From the NCBI GenBank assembly GCA_034007705.1, contig JAVEQK010000005.1:62001-126000 (forward strand): DNA of 64,000 nucleotides, in the 5' to 3' direction. The notes under the pieces are model-generated. The model saw only the letters and a list, made by a program, of their open reading frames with translations. It made no database searches and was not told the DNA's origin. How positions within the stretch are numbered: the stretch's first letter is position 1; each line of letters starts with the position of its first letter. The translations under genes were made by a program, and so were the position numbers. Source of the stretch: UBA10518 sp022837185 (GTDB taxonomy: Bacteria; Desulfobacterota; Desulfobulbia; Desulfobulbales; Desulfobulbaceae). Of this stretch, positions 1 to 8,402 are shown one piece after another.

Positions 1-1310
1 CCCTCCTCCCCATGCTGGATGTCGTCCTGGACCTCAAGATAGGTCTGGCGGATTTCATCAGGCTGGCGTGCTACATTTTTCCCCATATGCTGCTGTACGT
101 CATTCCCATGGCGTGCATGACCGGGGTCATCGTCGGTTTCACGCGGCTGACCAATGACCGGGAGATGCTGGTCCTCAAATCAAGCGGAATCAGCCTGAGG
201 CAGATCCTGCCCCCCGTTTTCCTCATCGCGGCGTCCATCTCCCTCCTGACGGGTTTCTTCTCGGTCAAGCTCGTGCCGGCCGGGGAACTGGCCATGAAGC
301 AGCTGATGTTCCAGCTTGCCAAGGAGAAGATCAGCAAGGGCCTCCAGGAAAGGACCTTCACCGAAGCCCTCGGCGACATGGTGGTCTATGTCGACCAGGT
401 CGGGGCGGATGATCACTGGCAGGGCGTGTACGTGTCGGATATGCGGAACCGGCAGCAGCCCGTCATCATCATGGCGGAAGGAGGATACCTGGACGCGGAA
501 ATCGAGAAGATGATGGTGACGATCACCCTCAATGACGGCACCCTTCATCATTCCGAAGTGCCGGAAAGCCAGGTGATCCGCTTTCAGCGCTACCAGATCC
601 AGATCCCCCTGCAGCCGCCGACCGAGGTCAACGGCGATCATCTCACCCTGCTGGACAGAAGTTCCATGACCCAGCGGCAACTGCTGGACGCCGCCGACAA
701 ATACGGCCGCGATGAACGCCGGGGCATCGTCTTTCTCACCGAATATCACCACCGTCTTGCCTTGCCGGTGGGCTGCCTGATCCTGAGCCTGCTCGGCTTG
801 CCCCTGGGACTGCAGTCCGGACCCGGCAGACAGGCATCAGGCATCCCCCTCGGCCTGTTTTTTTTCATTTTCTATTATATCCTGACAACGTTCGGCAGGG
901 TGCTGGCCGAGGATTTAATGGTACCGGTGGTCATCGGCCTGTGGCTGCCCAACCTCGTTTTCCTGGCCCTGACGTTCATTGTCTTTCGCCGGGTTGAACG
1001 GGAAAAACCGATCATTTCCGACAGGATTCACAACTGGATGCTGGATATGTCTGACAGGTATCTGCTGCCGGTTATACGGTGGATCAGGCACCTGGTGACG
1101 CTGTCCCTGCAATGGCGGCCCGGCCGCTATGATTACCGCGAGGTGGCGCCCCCGGAGGATACCCAGGTCCACGCCAGCACCATGGACCTGGTATACCATG
1201 TGCCGGGGTGCGAGTTATATGACTGCCCGCAGTGCACGCTTCAGTTCAAAAACGCCAAGGTGGCGGAGGAGGCGGGCTTCAAGCCATGCAAACTCTGCCG
1301 CAGGGACTGA
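1..1310 (+). CDS. lptF: LPS export permease LptF, 5'-truncated by the window, with C-terminal Ada-like zinc-binding tail
   Basis: LptF/LptG (YjgP/YjgQ) family inner-membrane permease of the LptBFGC transporter, which extracts LPS from the inner membrane. The reading frame is open to the window edge, and the first transmembrane helix expected for the family is missing, so the true start lies upstream and the Met at 12 is internal. Numbering from that Met, hydrophobic segments lie near residues 18-45, 65-85, 250-275, 280-300 and 305-328, flanking a periplasmic jellyroll-like domain (about 90-240). After the last helix comes an unusual cytoplasmic tail. Cys400, 405, 408, 426 and 429 sit in a pattern YHxPGCxxY...AGFxPCKxC, resembling the Ada metal-binding domain. 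Family assignment is firm; the role of the tail is unknown. Confidence 0.88.
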   Translation, partial: LLPMLDVVLDLKIGLADFIRLACYIFPHMLLYVIPMACMTGVIVGFTRLTNDREMLVLKSSGISLRQILPPVFLIAASISLLTGFFSVKLVPAGELAMKQLMFQLAKEKISKGLQERTFTEALGDMVVYVDQVGADDHWQGVYVSDMRNRQQPVIIMAEGGYLDAEIEKMMVTITLNDGTLHHSEVPESQVIRFQRYQIQIPLQPPTEVNGDHLTLLDRSSMTQRQLLDAADKYGRDERRGIVFLTEYHHRLALPVGCLILSLLGLPLGLQSGPGRQASGIPLGLFFFIFYYILTTFGRVLAEDLMVPVVIGLWLPNLVFLALTFIVFRRVEREKPIISDRIHNWMLDMSDRYLLPVIRWIRHLVTLSLQWRPGRYDYREVAPPEDTQVHASTMDLVYHVPGCELYDCPQCTLQFKNAKVAEEAGFKPCKLCRRD

Positions 1311-1393
1311 GCCCGGGATTTCCTTTCACCGGCCGCTTTCCGCCCGGGAAGGGCATGCCGCGGGCATGGATCGTGGAGAGGGCGGGACAGGAT

Positions 1394-2143
1394 TCAGCCC
1401 GCTGATGAGGCGGAAAAAATTTCGGGAAAGCTGCGCCGCATTCTGTCAACGTGGCTGCCCGGCCAGTAAATCCTGTCGCACCGGGAGCAGATGCTGAAGG
1501 AATTGTAATATTTTCTGGTCAACGGCTCCAGGCGGTGGAGAACATCTTCTTTTTCCACGGACCGAAGGGGGAAGTTGCACTCCAGGCAGCGGCTGAACGG
1601 CTCGAGTCCCGCGGCGCCGAACAGGTTCAGAACCTCCCTCACCTGGGCGGCCGGCCGGCCGGACCTGATATAGCGCCCGAACTCCACCCTTTTCCTTTTC
1701 AGCAGGTCCAGATCGCGGGTCAGCAGGATGCGGTTTTCCACCTCAAGCAAGGCGATGATCTCCCCGTCGGTCCAGCGGTAATCATACAGAGTGTCAAAAC
1801 CGGCCATACGCAGGTACCGCGCCAGCCGCCCGACATTATTGTCGACGATGAACCGTATGGTCTGCAATGGACGGGGTCTGAGCAGGGTCGGCCTGGCCAC
1901 GTCCCAGGGCACGTGGACCGGGAATATGTCAAACCTGTCCCTGTCCTCGACGGCCCGGGAAAAATCGACCTCCCTGGCGTTGCATTCTATTCTGTTGACC
2001 TCGGTATGGGGCAGGCCGAACGATTCGATCACGTCCTTGATGGAGGCGGAGCGGGTCACCTCCTGCCGGACGGGACGGACGTCGCGCCAGCGGCGGCGAA
2101 GCAGGGTCTGCAGATCTCCATGAAAATGGTATTCGGCCGCCAT
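1394..2143 (-). CDS. Mut7-C RNase domain protein with N-terminal ubiquitin-like domain
   Basis: About 249 residues. The N-terminal 80 residues look like the ThiS-type Mut7-C ubiquitin fold. Residues about 88-235 match the Mut7-C (PIN-like) RNase domain, with early acidic residues in FIVDNNVGRLARYLR and LLTRDLDLL and two zinc knuckles, CLEC and CSRC, near the C-terminus. Such proteins are predicted to be nucleases acting on RNA; no substrate is known. A longer frame reaches back to 2302, but it overlaps the upstream lipoprotein gene and its extra residues are low-complexity, so I chose the ATG at 2143. It converges with lptF and lies 32 bases behind the PA14 lipoprotein gene on the same strand. 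Confidence 0.82.
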   Translation of the reverse strand: MAAEYHFHGDLQTLLRRRWRDVRPVRQEVTRSASIKDVIESFGLPHTEVNRIECNAREVDFSRAVEDRDRFDIFPVHVPWDVARPTLLRPRPLQTIRFIVDNNVGRLARYLRMAGFDTLYDYRWTDGEIIALLEVENRILLTRDLDLLKRKRVEFGRYIRSGRPAAQVREVLNLFGAAGLEPFSRCLECNFPLRSVEKEDVLHRLEPLTRKYYNSFSICSRCDRIYWPGSHVDRMRRSFPEIFSASSAG

Positions 2144-2175
2144 GACGGTTGATTCGCGGTGTGGCTGGAGCGGCC

Positions 2176-2820
2176 TCAGGGCAGATGGGCGTACACTTCC
2201 GCCGGGACGATCGCCGGACCGGCGGCGCCGGGGGGCTGCCAGTACAGTTCCAGCGCGGCCGTGCCCTTGCGCTGAAAATATCTGATCTCCACCGGAAACC
2301 ATCCGCCCCGGGCAACGGTTATCCGGCCGGGAGCGGACATTCTGCCCTTGTGCACCGACGGATCACTGACGAGCAGATGGCCGTTGATATACAGCTCGAA
2401 CCCGTCGTTGGAATAGGCCTGAAACATGTAGTCCCCCGGTTCGGCGAAATGAAGAAAACCGTACATGTGTGCCCCGACGCCCTTTTCCTCGCCGCTGTCA
2501 AATACCTTGCCCCCGCCGAAGCGATGATTGAGCAGGGGAAGCGGCGGGCCGGGCTTTCCCATCTTCCTGATCAGCTCTTCGCTTTTCAGCATCTGGCTGG
2601 TCGTCCTGTAGAAGTCATAGACATAATATACTGCCAGCCCGGGCTGGAGCTCTCCGCTCCGTATATCGGCCGGATGCTGGGGTTCCGGAAGGATCGTCAG
2701 GGAAGGGGTATGCTCCGTTTTGGGGGCGCATCCCGCCGCGAGGAACACGGGAACAGCCGCGAGGAGCACAAGCAGGAGGAAGAGGATATCCGGTGTGGAC
2801 GGTTTATTTTTCGGCCCCAT
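2176..2820 (-). CDS. Lipoprotein with PA14 domain
   Basis: 214 residues. The N-terminus is a lipoprotein signal: hydrophobic stretch at about residues 11-29 followed by the lipobox LAAGC, with Cys31 as the lipidated residue. Residues about 60-205 have the look of a PA14 beta-barrel, including YSNDGFELYINGHLLV and a repeated aromatic/glycine pattern; PA14 domains usually bind carbohydrate. It is probably anchored in the outer or inner membrane facing the periplasm. The Mut7-C gene follows on the same strand, and the start is divergent from nnr. The ligand cannot be told from sequence. Confidence 0.8.
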   Translation of the reverse strand: MGPKNKPSTPDILFLLLVLLAAVPVFLAAGCAPKTEHTPSLTILPEPQHPADIRSGELQPGLAVYYVYDFYRTTSQMLKSEELIRKMGKPGPPLPLLNHRFGGGKVFDSGEEKGVGAHMYGFLHFAEPGDYMFQAYSNDGFELYINGHLLVSDPSVHKGRMSAPGRITVARGGWFPVEIRYFQRKGTAALELYWQPPGAAGPAIVPAEVYAHLP

Positions 2821-2903
2821 GGCGTTCTCCCTTGGAATTGCTGGTCTGTCGGTGCGCCCTTCCTGATCCCGGACCGTAATCCGTTCCGGAAGGCGTTTTT
2901 ATT

Positions 2904-2933
2904 ATTGTAGACCAATTTGGCCGATTACGCAAA
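2904..2933 (-). promoter_or_regulatory. Possible sigma70 promoter for the PA14 lipoprotein
   Basis: On the minus strand TACAAT (2904-2909) lies 18 bases from TTTGCG (2928-2933). The -10 matches consensus at five of six bases; the -35 is weak. It sits about 85 bases upstream of the start at 2820. Inferred by eye. Confidence 0.35.
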
Positions 2934-2994
2934 GGACATAAAAGCGGCCCCATGCCCCGGTTGCCGCGGGGCCTGCCTCTCCCCTGCTATTGAT

Positions 2995-3023
2995 TTGCTC
3001 CGGCTGGTGAAAAAATGTATACT
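2995..3023 (+). promoter_or_regulatory. Possible sigma70 promoter for nnr-CBS
   Basis: TTGCTC (2995-3000), a 17-base spacer, then TATACT (3018-3023). It lies about 85 bases upstream of the nnr start at 3108 and overlaps a spurious upstream ATG at 3015, which argues that the longer reading frame is not used. Confidence 0.45.
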
Positions 3024-3107
3024 TTGTCAGAGATTGATTTGTTGTTTATCGAAGCCCCGGAACAGGGCGGTCCGGTGGGCCGTTCCTCCCGGGAAAAGGA
3101 GGCATGG

Positions 3108-4724
3108 ATGAAGCTGGCCACGGCCGCGGAAATGCGGGAGCTTGACCGGACCGCCATCGAGCGGTTCGGGATCCCGGGCATTGTCCTCATGGAAAATGCC
3201 GGTCGGGGTACGGTTGACTGCATGATCCGGGAATTCGGGACGGTGGAGGGGAGGCTTGTCCCCGTGTTCGTCGGGCCGGGCAACAACGGCGGCGACGGTC
3301 TGGTGATCGCCCGGCGCCTGCACGAACTGGGAGGACTGCCCTTTGTCGTCTACCTCGTTGAACCCTCCGCACTCAAGGGAGATGCCGCGGTCAACCGGGA
3401 GATCGTCAGGCGGCTCGACCTGCCCCGCCGGATCGCCGCGAACGAGGAAAACCTGAATGACGCCGCGGCGGAGATTCTCCGGCTCAACACCATCCATCCT
3501 GTTCTCACCCTGGTCGACGCCCTGTTCGGAACCGGTCTGCAGCGACCCCTGGCCGGCCTTTTCCTGTCGGCCGTCAACCTGATCAACAGGCTCCGCGGCC
3601 AAATGAACCGCCCCGTCACCGCGGTGGATATTCCCTCCGGGCTCGACGCCGATACCGGCATGCCCCTGGGCGGCTGCGTCAGGGCCGATGTCACCGTTAC
3701 CTACGGCCTTGCCAAACCGGGCCAGTTCATGCATGGCGGGGGCCCGTCGGGCCGGCTCCACGTGGTCGACATCGGCATTCCCCGGCAGGCGGTGGATCAG
3801 GCCGGTCTCGCCGGTGCAGCCCTGGATGCCTCAATTCTCGAGCATCTCAGCAGCAGGGGGACGGCAAGCCACAAGGGAGACTACGGGCACCTGCTGATCC
3901 TGGCCGGCTCAACCGGCAAGACCGGCGCGGCCATTCTCTCGTCGCTCGGCGCCCTGCGGATCGGCGCCGGCCTGGTCACCCTCTGCGTGCCCGCCGACCT
4001 CAACACCGTTTTCGAGTCAAGCCTGTTCGAGGCGATGACCGTTCCTCTGCCCAACTCGGTTTCCTGCCTTTCCTTTGCCGACCTGGACCTGGTCCGGGAC
4101 CGGCTGCGAGGCAAAAACGCGGTGGTCGTCGGGCCCGGGCTCGGCACCGCGCCCCAGACGCGGCAGCTGGTGCAGCGGCTGTACCGCGAGGTGGAAGTGC
4201 CGATGGTGGTCGACGCCGATGCCCTCAATGTCCTTGCCCTTGACCCGGACTCACTGGCCAATCCGGCCGCCGAAAGGCTGCTGACCCCTCATCCCGGCGA
4301 GATGGCGAGGCTGACGGGAAAAAAAGCCGGGGAAATACAGCAGGACAGGGTTGCGGCAACGGTCGGGTTCAGCGCGGCGGTCAACGGCGCGGCAGGAAAA
4401 ATCACCCTGATCCTCAAGGGAGCGGGAACCCTGATCTGCGACCCGGACCGGTCATGGGCCGTCAACACCACGGGCAACCCAGGCATGGCCGCGGGAGGCA
4501 TGGGAGATGTCCTGGCCGGCCTGCTCGGCGGACTGCTGGCCCAGGGGTATCCGGCGGCCACCGCGGCCCGCCTGGGGGTGTACCTGCACGGCCTGGCCGC
4601 GGACCGGCTGGCACAGAAAATTCCGTACGGTTATACGGCATCCGAAGTGGCCGCCATCCTTCCTGAAATGATCAGGACGGCACCAGTTGATTCACCACAA
4701 CCCAGCATGAGGAGCAACCCATGA
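3108..4724 (+). CDS. nnr: Bifunctional NAD(P)H-hydrate epimerase / ADP-dependent NAD(P)H-hydrate dehydratase
   Basis: Repairs damaged hydrated NAD(P)H. The N-terminal YjeF_N half (about 1-215) epimerises R-NAD(P)HX and carries the GNNGGDGL loop at residues 59-66. The C-terminal YjeF_C carbokinase-like half (about 230-520) dehydrates S-NAD(P)HX using ADP and carries NTTGNPGMAAGGMGDVLAG. The 538-residue length fits the fused bacterial form. Start chosen at 3108 because AAAAGGAGG ends five bases before it and the protein then begins MKLATAAEMRELD as in homologues; the frame extends to 3015 without support. The stop overlaps the next ATG by four bases, so the CBS protein is probably translationally coupled. 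Confidence 0.93.
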   Translation: MKLATAAEMRELDRTAIERFGIPGIVLMENAGRGTVDCMIREFGTVEGRLVPVFVGPGNNGGDGLVIARRLHELGGLPFVVYLVEPSALKGDAAVNREIVRRLDLPRRIAANEENLNDAAAEILRLNTIHPVLTLVDALFGTGLQRPLAGLFLSAVNLINRLRGQMNRPVTAVDIPSGLDADTGMPLGGCVRADVTVTYGLAKPGQFMHGGGPSGRLHVVDIGIPRQAVDQAGLAGAALDASILEHLSSRGTASHKGDYGHLLILAGSTGKTGAAILSSLGALRIGAGLVTLCVPADLNTVFESSLFEAMTVPLPNSVSCLSFADLDLVRDRLRGKNAVVVGPGLGTAPQTRQLVQRLYREVEVPMVVDADALNVLALDPDSLANPAAERLLTPHPGEMARLTGKKAGEIQQDRVAATVGFSAAVNGAAGKITLILKGAGTLICDPDRSWAVNTTGNPGMAAGGMGDVLAGLLGGLLAQGYPAATAARLGVYLHGLAADRLAQKIPYGYTASEVAAILPEMIRTAPVDSPQPSMRSNP

Positions 4725-5176
4725 CCACAGCCCAGGATATCATGACCCGTGAAGTCATCACCGCCAACGAAAACCTGTCCGTCCGCGAACTGGCCAGAAT
4801 ATTTGCCGACAACAGGATAAGCGGCGCACCGGTCGTCGACGATCAGGGCAATCTTGTCGGGGTGGTGACGGAAAGCGACCTGATCGACCAGGCCAAGAAA
4901 GTGCACATCCCGACGGTCATGGCGTTTTTTGACTCGTTTGTTTTTCTCGAGAATCCGGACCGCCTGGAAAAAGACCTCAAGAAGATGGCGGCGTCCACGG
5001 TCGGCGACGTCTGTTCCAGGGAGGTGGTGAGCGTTGAATACGACGCGCCCCTGGAAGAAATTGCCACCATCATGGCGGAGAAGAACCGGCACACCCTGCC
5101 GGTCATGGAAAAAGGCAGGATGGTCGGAGTGATCGGCAAGTCGGATATCATCCGCACCCTGGCCCAGAACGAATAG
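4721..5176 (+). CDS. CBS-domain pair protein
   Basis: 151 residues made almost only of two CBS motifs (about 7-62 and 92-147) forming one Bateman module. Typical signatures are visible: RISGAPVVDDQGNLVGVVTESDL in pieces of the first repeat and HTLPVMEKGRMVGVIGKSD in the second. Such modules bind adenosine nucleotides, but no output domain is present. The ATGA overlap with nnr suggests co-translation, so a link to NAD(P)H or ATP/ADP status is a reasonable guess only. Confidence 0.88.
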   Translation: MTTAQDIMTREVITANENLSVRELARIFADNRISGAPVVDDQGNLVGVVTESDLIDQAKKVHIPTVMAFFDSFVFLENPDRLEKDLKKMAASTVGDVCSREVVSVEYDAPLEEIATIMAEKNRHTLPVMEKGRMVGVIGKSDIIRTLAQNE

Positions 5177-5199
5177 CTTTGCCCGGCCCTGGGGCGGTT

Positions 5200-5409
5200 T
5201 CACTCCATGAGGTGAACCCGTTCACAATCGGGGCATATCCAGGTCGGACCGTTGCTGATGCCCCACTTGTTTTCGGCAAAACAATCCGGACAGATCTGAA
5301 ACCCGCAGGGACAACTCCAGCAGAAAGGCAGCCGGCGTTGACAGCAGTGGCAGCGATGCTCCCTGCCCTTTCTGCTCCGATACCCCCTGGGCCTCCCGGA
5401 ACCGGTCAT
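5200..5409 (-). CDS. Small cysteine-rich zinc-ribbon protein
   Basis: 69 residues with ten cysteines: 20, 22, 23, 30, 33, 35, 40, 43, 59 and 62. The last four form a clear CPDC...CPDC ribbon, and the WSCPCGFQICPDC stretch could bind a second metal. A basic N-terminus precedes them. It lies 9 bases behind cutA on the same strand, with AGGATGG upstream of the start, so it is probably co-transcribed with it. I do not recognise a named family. A metal-binding or nucleic-acid-binding role fits but is inferred. Confidence 0.6.
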   Translation of the reverse strand: MTGSGRPRGYRSRKGREHRCHCCQRRLPFCWSCPCGFQICPDCFAENKWGISNGPTWICPDCERVHLME

Positions 5410-5418
5410 ACAACCATC

Positions 5419-5748
5419 CTATTCCTGCCGGGGCGGGCGAAGTTCGCTGCTGAGCCAGCCTTCATAGGCCCTGCCGCAGCGCAGCGCCTCTGTGGCGATG
5501 ATCTCCGGCACCTCATAGGGGTGGGCGGCGGCAACGGCCTCTTCAAGGGCGTCCAGGAGATCGCTCCTGCTTTTCATGACGCAGAGGAATTCCGCGGCGG
5601 TTTCAACTTCGCCCCGCCAGTGATACATGCTGGTGCACGGACTGATCTGCACGCAGGCGGCCAGCCGCCCTTCCAGAACCGTTGCGGCGATCTTTTCCGC
5701 CGCCTCCTGACTGTCAACCGTTGTCACAACCTGGATATAGCTGGTCAT
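5419..5748 (-). CDS. cutA: CutA divalent-cation tolerance protein
   Basis: 109 residues, the usual length for the trimeric CutA1 family. Family marks are visible: TTVDSQEAAEKIA near the N-terminus, LEGRLAACVQI, the YHWRGEVETAAEF strand and the HPYEVPEIIA motif. CutA has been linked to copper tolerance in E. coli, but its structure is PII-like and its true role is uncertain. GAGGTGG lies six bases before the ATG. The zinc-ribbon gene follows closely, and both may share a promoter in the gap facing coaX. Confidence 0.93.
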   Translation of the reverse strand: MTSYIQVVTTVDSQEAAEKIAATVLEGRLAACVQISPCTSMYHWRGEVETAAEFLCVMKSRSDLLDALEEAVAAAHPYEVPEIIATEALRCGRAYEGWLSSELRPPRQE

Positions 5749-5805
5749 GGGGTTCCACCTCTTCTTTTTCCCCTCCGGGAATCCATCTCTGTGGAATTTT
5801 TCTCA

Positions 5806-5834
5806 ATTATGGAATAGTATCCAATCGATGGAAA
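5806..5834 (-). promoter_or_regulatory. Possible promoter for cutA and the zinc-ribbon gene
   Basis: Reading the minus strand, TTTCCA (5829-5834), 17 bases, then CATAAT (5806-5811). About 57 bases upstream of the cutA start. Weak -35, good spacing; by-eye prediction. Confidence 0.3.
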
Positions 5835-5865
5835 CAAATCAATGGAATCAGAAACGGGGGAGGCC

Positions 5866-6666
5866 ATGCTCCTGGCGGTCGATGTCGGCAATTCCCATAC
5901 GGTGAGCGGCATCTTTTCCGGCGACGAGCTGGTTGCCGAGTGGCGGCTGCAATCGGACCGGGACAGAACGGGGGATGAACTCGCCATCCGCTATCACACC
6001 CTGCTTGAGATGCAGCATATCCGGCCGGAGGAAATCACCGGCTTCATCGTCTCAAGCGTCGTCCCCACCCTCGAAACGGCATGGATGTCCTATGCCGCCC
6101 GATACCTGGGCGGACAACTCACCGGTGGACCGCTTTCGGTCGACCACACCACCAGGACCGATATCGCCATTGCCGCCGAGAACCCGGCAGAGGTCGGCGC
6201 CGATCGCATTGTCAATTCAGTTGCGGCCTGGCACCGTTTCCGGTCTCCGGTCATCGTCATCGATTTCGGCACCGCCATAACGTTCGACTGCATCAACGGC
6301 AGCAGGGAATATCTCGGCGGCGCCATTGTTCCCGGCCTGGGCATTTCCCTGGACGCCCTGGCGGCGAGGACGGCAAAACTGCCGCGGGTGGACATAGACA
6401 AGCCGCCCCGCTCCGTCATCGGCAGGACCTCGGTGGATGCAATCCGCTCCGGCCTGCTGGTCGGTTTCGGCGGGCTGGTCGACCGCCTGGTTGACCGGCT
6501 GTCCGCCGAGCTCGCCGCCTCCAATTCCCCGGTCAATATCATCGGCACCGGCGGCATGGCGCACCTCATCGCCCCCTATAGCCGCCATCTGCAAATTATC
6601 GAACCCCATCTGACCCTCAGGGGGCTGCAGATCATTTACGCCTTGAACTCCGGTCATGCACGGTAA
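5866..6666 (+). CDS. coaX: Type III pantothenate kinase
   Basis: First step of CoA synthesis: phosphorylates pantothenate with ATP, typically needing a monovalent cation. The acetate/sugar kinase fold marks are visible: DVGNSHTVSGIF (phosphate 1), GADRIVNSVAA, DFGTAITFDCI (phosphate 2) and GTGGMAHLI. About 266 residues, normal for CoaX. Two starts are possible: 5842 gives eight more residues without a clear ribosome site, while 5866 gives the canonical MLLAVDVGN start but with GGGGGAGG only two bases away. I prefer 5866. The 3' end overlaps ldcA by 11 bases. Confidence 0.92.
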   Translation: MLLAVDVGNSHTVSGIFSGDELVAEWRLQSDRDRTGDELAIRYHTLLEMQHIRPEEITGFIVSSVVPTLETAWMSYAARYLGGQLTGGPLSVDHTTRTDIAIAAENPAEVGADRIVNSVAAWHRFRSPVIVIDFGTAITFDCINGSREYLGGAIVPGLGISLDALAARTAKLPRVDIDKPPRSVIGRTSVDAIRSGLLVGFGGLVDRLVDRLSAELAASNSPVNIIGTGGMAHLIAPYSRHLQIIEPHLTLRGLQIIYALNSGHAR

Positions 6667-7588
6667 GGGGCCTCTCATTCCCGGCCGCCTGAAAAAAGGC
6701 GGGTGCATCGGCCTCTTTTCCCCGGCCGGGCCGGTCCGCGACCGGGAAAAAGTCCATGCCGGCGTCCACCTGCTCCACGAACTCGGATTCAGGACCAAGC
6801 AGCTCAATCTTTCCGCCCCGGCGCAGGACTACCTTGCCGCTGACGACCGGACAAGGATCGATGAGTTCCACGCCCTGTGGGCCGACGAAGAAACCGACGC
6901 CCTCATGGCCGTGCGGGGGGGATACGGCTGTCTGAGAATACTGAAGGATATCCGCCTTGACCTTGTCCGTCATCGACCGAAAATTCTGATCGGTTTCAGT
7001 GACGTGACGGCGCTGCTCAACCTGGTCAGCGAACAGGGAGGTCTGGTCGCCGTGCACGGCCCGGTCGTATCCTCTCTCGCCGATGGCGATCCTGACTCGA
7101 TCCGGGCTCTGGCCGCCCTGCTCTCCGGCGGATTGGCCGAATACAATCTCCGGGGGCGGATCGAGATTCTGCGCGCCGGCAAGGCAAGCGGCACCCTGAA
7201 GGGCGGCAACCTGACGACCCTTATTCACCTCCTCGGCACCCCCTGGGAAATATCCTTTGCCAACGCCCTGCTGGTGCTGGAAGACACCGGAGAGCAGATG
7301 TACAAAATCGACAGAATGCTCACCCAGTTGTATTACGGCGGCAAACTCGACAACCTGGCGGGAATTATCCTGGGATCATTTGACCATGGCCTTGATGCGG
7401 TTGAACGTCTTCGCCTCGAGGAACGGATCTGGCATCGGGTCCTGGAAATAACCGATGAATTCGGCTATCCTGTCTGGGGCAATTTTCCCGTGGGGCACCG
7501 TCATCCCAATTACCCCCTCCTCATAGGGGCATCGGCAACCATGGACAGCGGCTCCGGCAGGCTGCTGTTCCACGATATGCTAAAATAA
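6656..7588 (+). CDS. ldcA: LD-carboxypeptidase, S66 family
   Basis: S66 serine peptidase (LdcA/MccF family) that removes the terminal D-Ala from muropeptide tetrapeptides during peptidoglycan recycling, in the cytoplasm. The Ser-Glu-His triad is recognisable: Ser in GFSDVTALL, Glu in LVLEDTGEQMYKIDRML and His in PVGHRHPNYPLLIG. The N-terminal LFSPAGPV strand and AVRGGYGCLRIL also fit. 310 residues, the normal length. It overlaps coaX by 11 bases and is likely co-transcribed with it. A microcin-immunity MccF role is possible for the family, but this context favours recycling. Confidence 0.9.
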   Translation: MHGKGPLIPGRLKKGGCIGLFSPAGPVRDREKVHAGVHLLHELGFRTKQLNLSAPAQDYLAADDRTRIDEFHALWADEETDALMAVRGGYGCLRILKDIRLDLVRHRPKILIGFSDVTALLNLVSEQGGLVAVHGPVVSSLADGDPDSIRALAALLSGGLAEYNLRGRIEILRAGKASGTLKGGNLTTLIHLLGTPWEISFANALLVLEDTGEQMYKIDRMLTQLYYGGKLDNLAGIILGSFDHGLDAVERLRLEERIWHRVLEITDEFGYPVWGNFPVGHRHPNYPLLIGASATMDSGSGRLLFHDMLK

Positions 7589-7617
7589 AACCCAGTAAAT
7601 TGAGAAGATAACAGACA

Positions 7618-8271
7618 ATGTTCAAGCGATACCTTTACACGTTCCTGGGCATTCTGTCCCTGCTGGGAGTGTATTGGCTTGCCCTGCTGCCTGTCCTTGC
7701 CGTCAGGACCGGCCTGGAAGCGAAACAGTATGTCATTGCCCTGATCATCTGGGGGGTTCTGGCCGCTGTTTTTCTTATTCCGGCCCTGGCCGCCATCATC
7801 AAGAGTGTCTGGTTTTTCCGGGGAAGCGGAGAACCGGCAGTTTTGGACCTGCTGCAGGCCGTTCTGCTGAAGGTGAACGATATCGACGCTCCGGTCACGG
7901 TCCGCGTCCAGGGAAAAAAGCTGGTCTGCACCTGGCGCTGCCATGAACCGCACTGGTGTGAAAGGCTGGAAAAAAGCGGAATGCGGCGGCTCTATGAATT
8001 GTGGCTGCGATTTGACAACAGCACGAAAACAGTCATCATGACCGACAGGTACAGATCAATCAACTGGGATCTGAGCCCTGTTTCGGTCAAGACGGGCTGG
8101 CTGTCCTGGAGCAGACCGTTTTTCAAGGTTCAGACCGGCGAACAATGGGGCATGGAAAATTACGAGGATGGTGTTCCGGACGAGTACACCTTCAGTCCCA
8201 ACGAGATCAAATCCCCGGTCATGAATACAATTCTCAAAAACGGCTGGAACGTCAGGTTCAGTCTTTTTTAG
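7618..8271 (+). CDS. Hypothetical membrane protein
   Basis: 217 residues, no family recognised. Two hydrophobic helices lie near residues 5-28 and 38-63. The rest (about 70-217) is a soluble domain rich in tryptophan and charged residues, with a CTWRCHEPHWCERLEKSG stretch containing three cysteines that might bind a metal or form disulfides. It lies 29 bases behind ldcA on the same strand and may be the last gene of that unit. Function cannot be stated. Confidence 0.65.
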   Translation: MFKRYLYTFLGILSLLGVYWLALLPVLAVRTGLEAKQYVIALIIWGVLAAVFLIPALAAIIKSVWFFRGSGEPAVLDLLQAVLLKVNDIDAPVTVRVQGKKLVCTWRCHEPHWCERLEKSGMRRLYELWLRFDNSTKTVIMTDRYRSINWDLSPVSVKTGWLSWSRPFFKVQTGEQWGMENYEDGVPDEYTFSPNEIKSPVMNTILKNGWNVRFSLF

Positions 8272-8402
8272 CTCCGCCCCGCTCCGGCGGCACATGGTCA
8301 GCATCCGTCCGCCTTTCCGCCGCCGGCCGGGCCTTTCGTTTTTTGGAAAAAATATTTTTTACTTCCCGGATCCCCGTTATACAATATACATAAAGGAAAG
8401 CC

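Noticed and set aside
1354..1368. CATGCC-GCG-GGCATG hairpin between lptF and the Mut7-C gene
   Set aside because: No U-tract on either strand; cannot be called a terminator.
3015..3107. N-terminal extension of nnr from the ATG at 3015
   Set aside because: Overlaps a promoter -10, lacks a ribosome site, and homologues begin at MKLATAAEM.
8341..8400. AAAAAATATTTTTT palindrome and TTTACT-N16-TACAAT before the kinase gene
   Set aside because: The predicted start site would fall on the ribosome site, leaving no leader; promoter call too uncertain to list.
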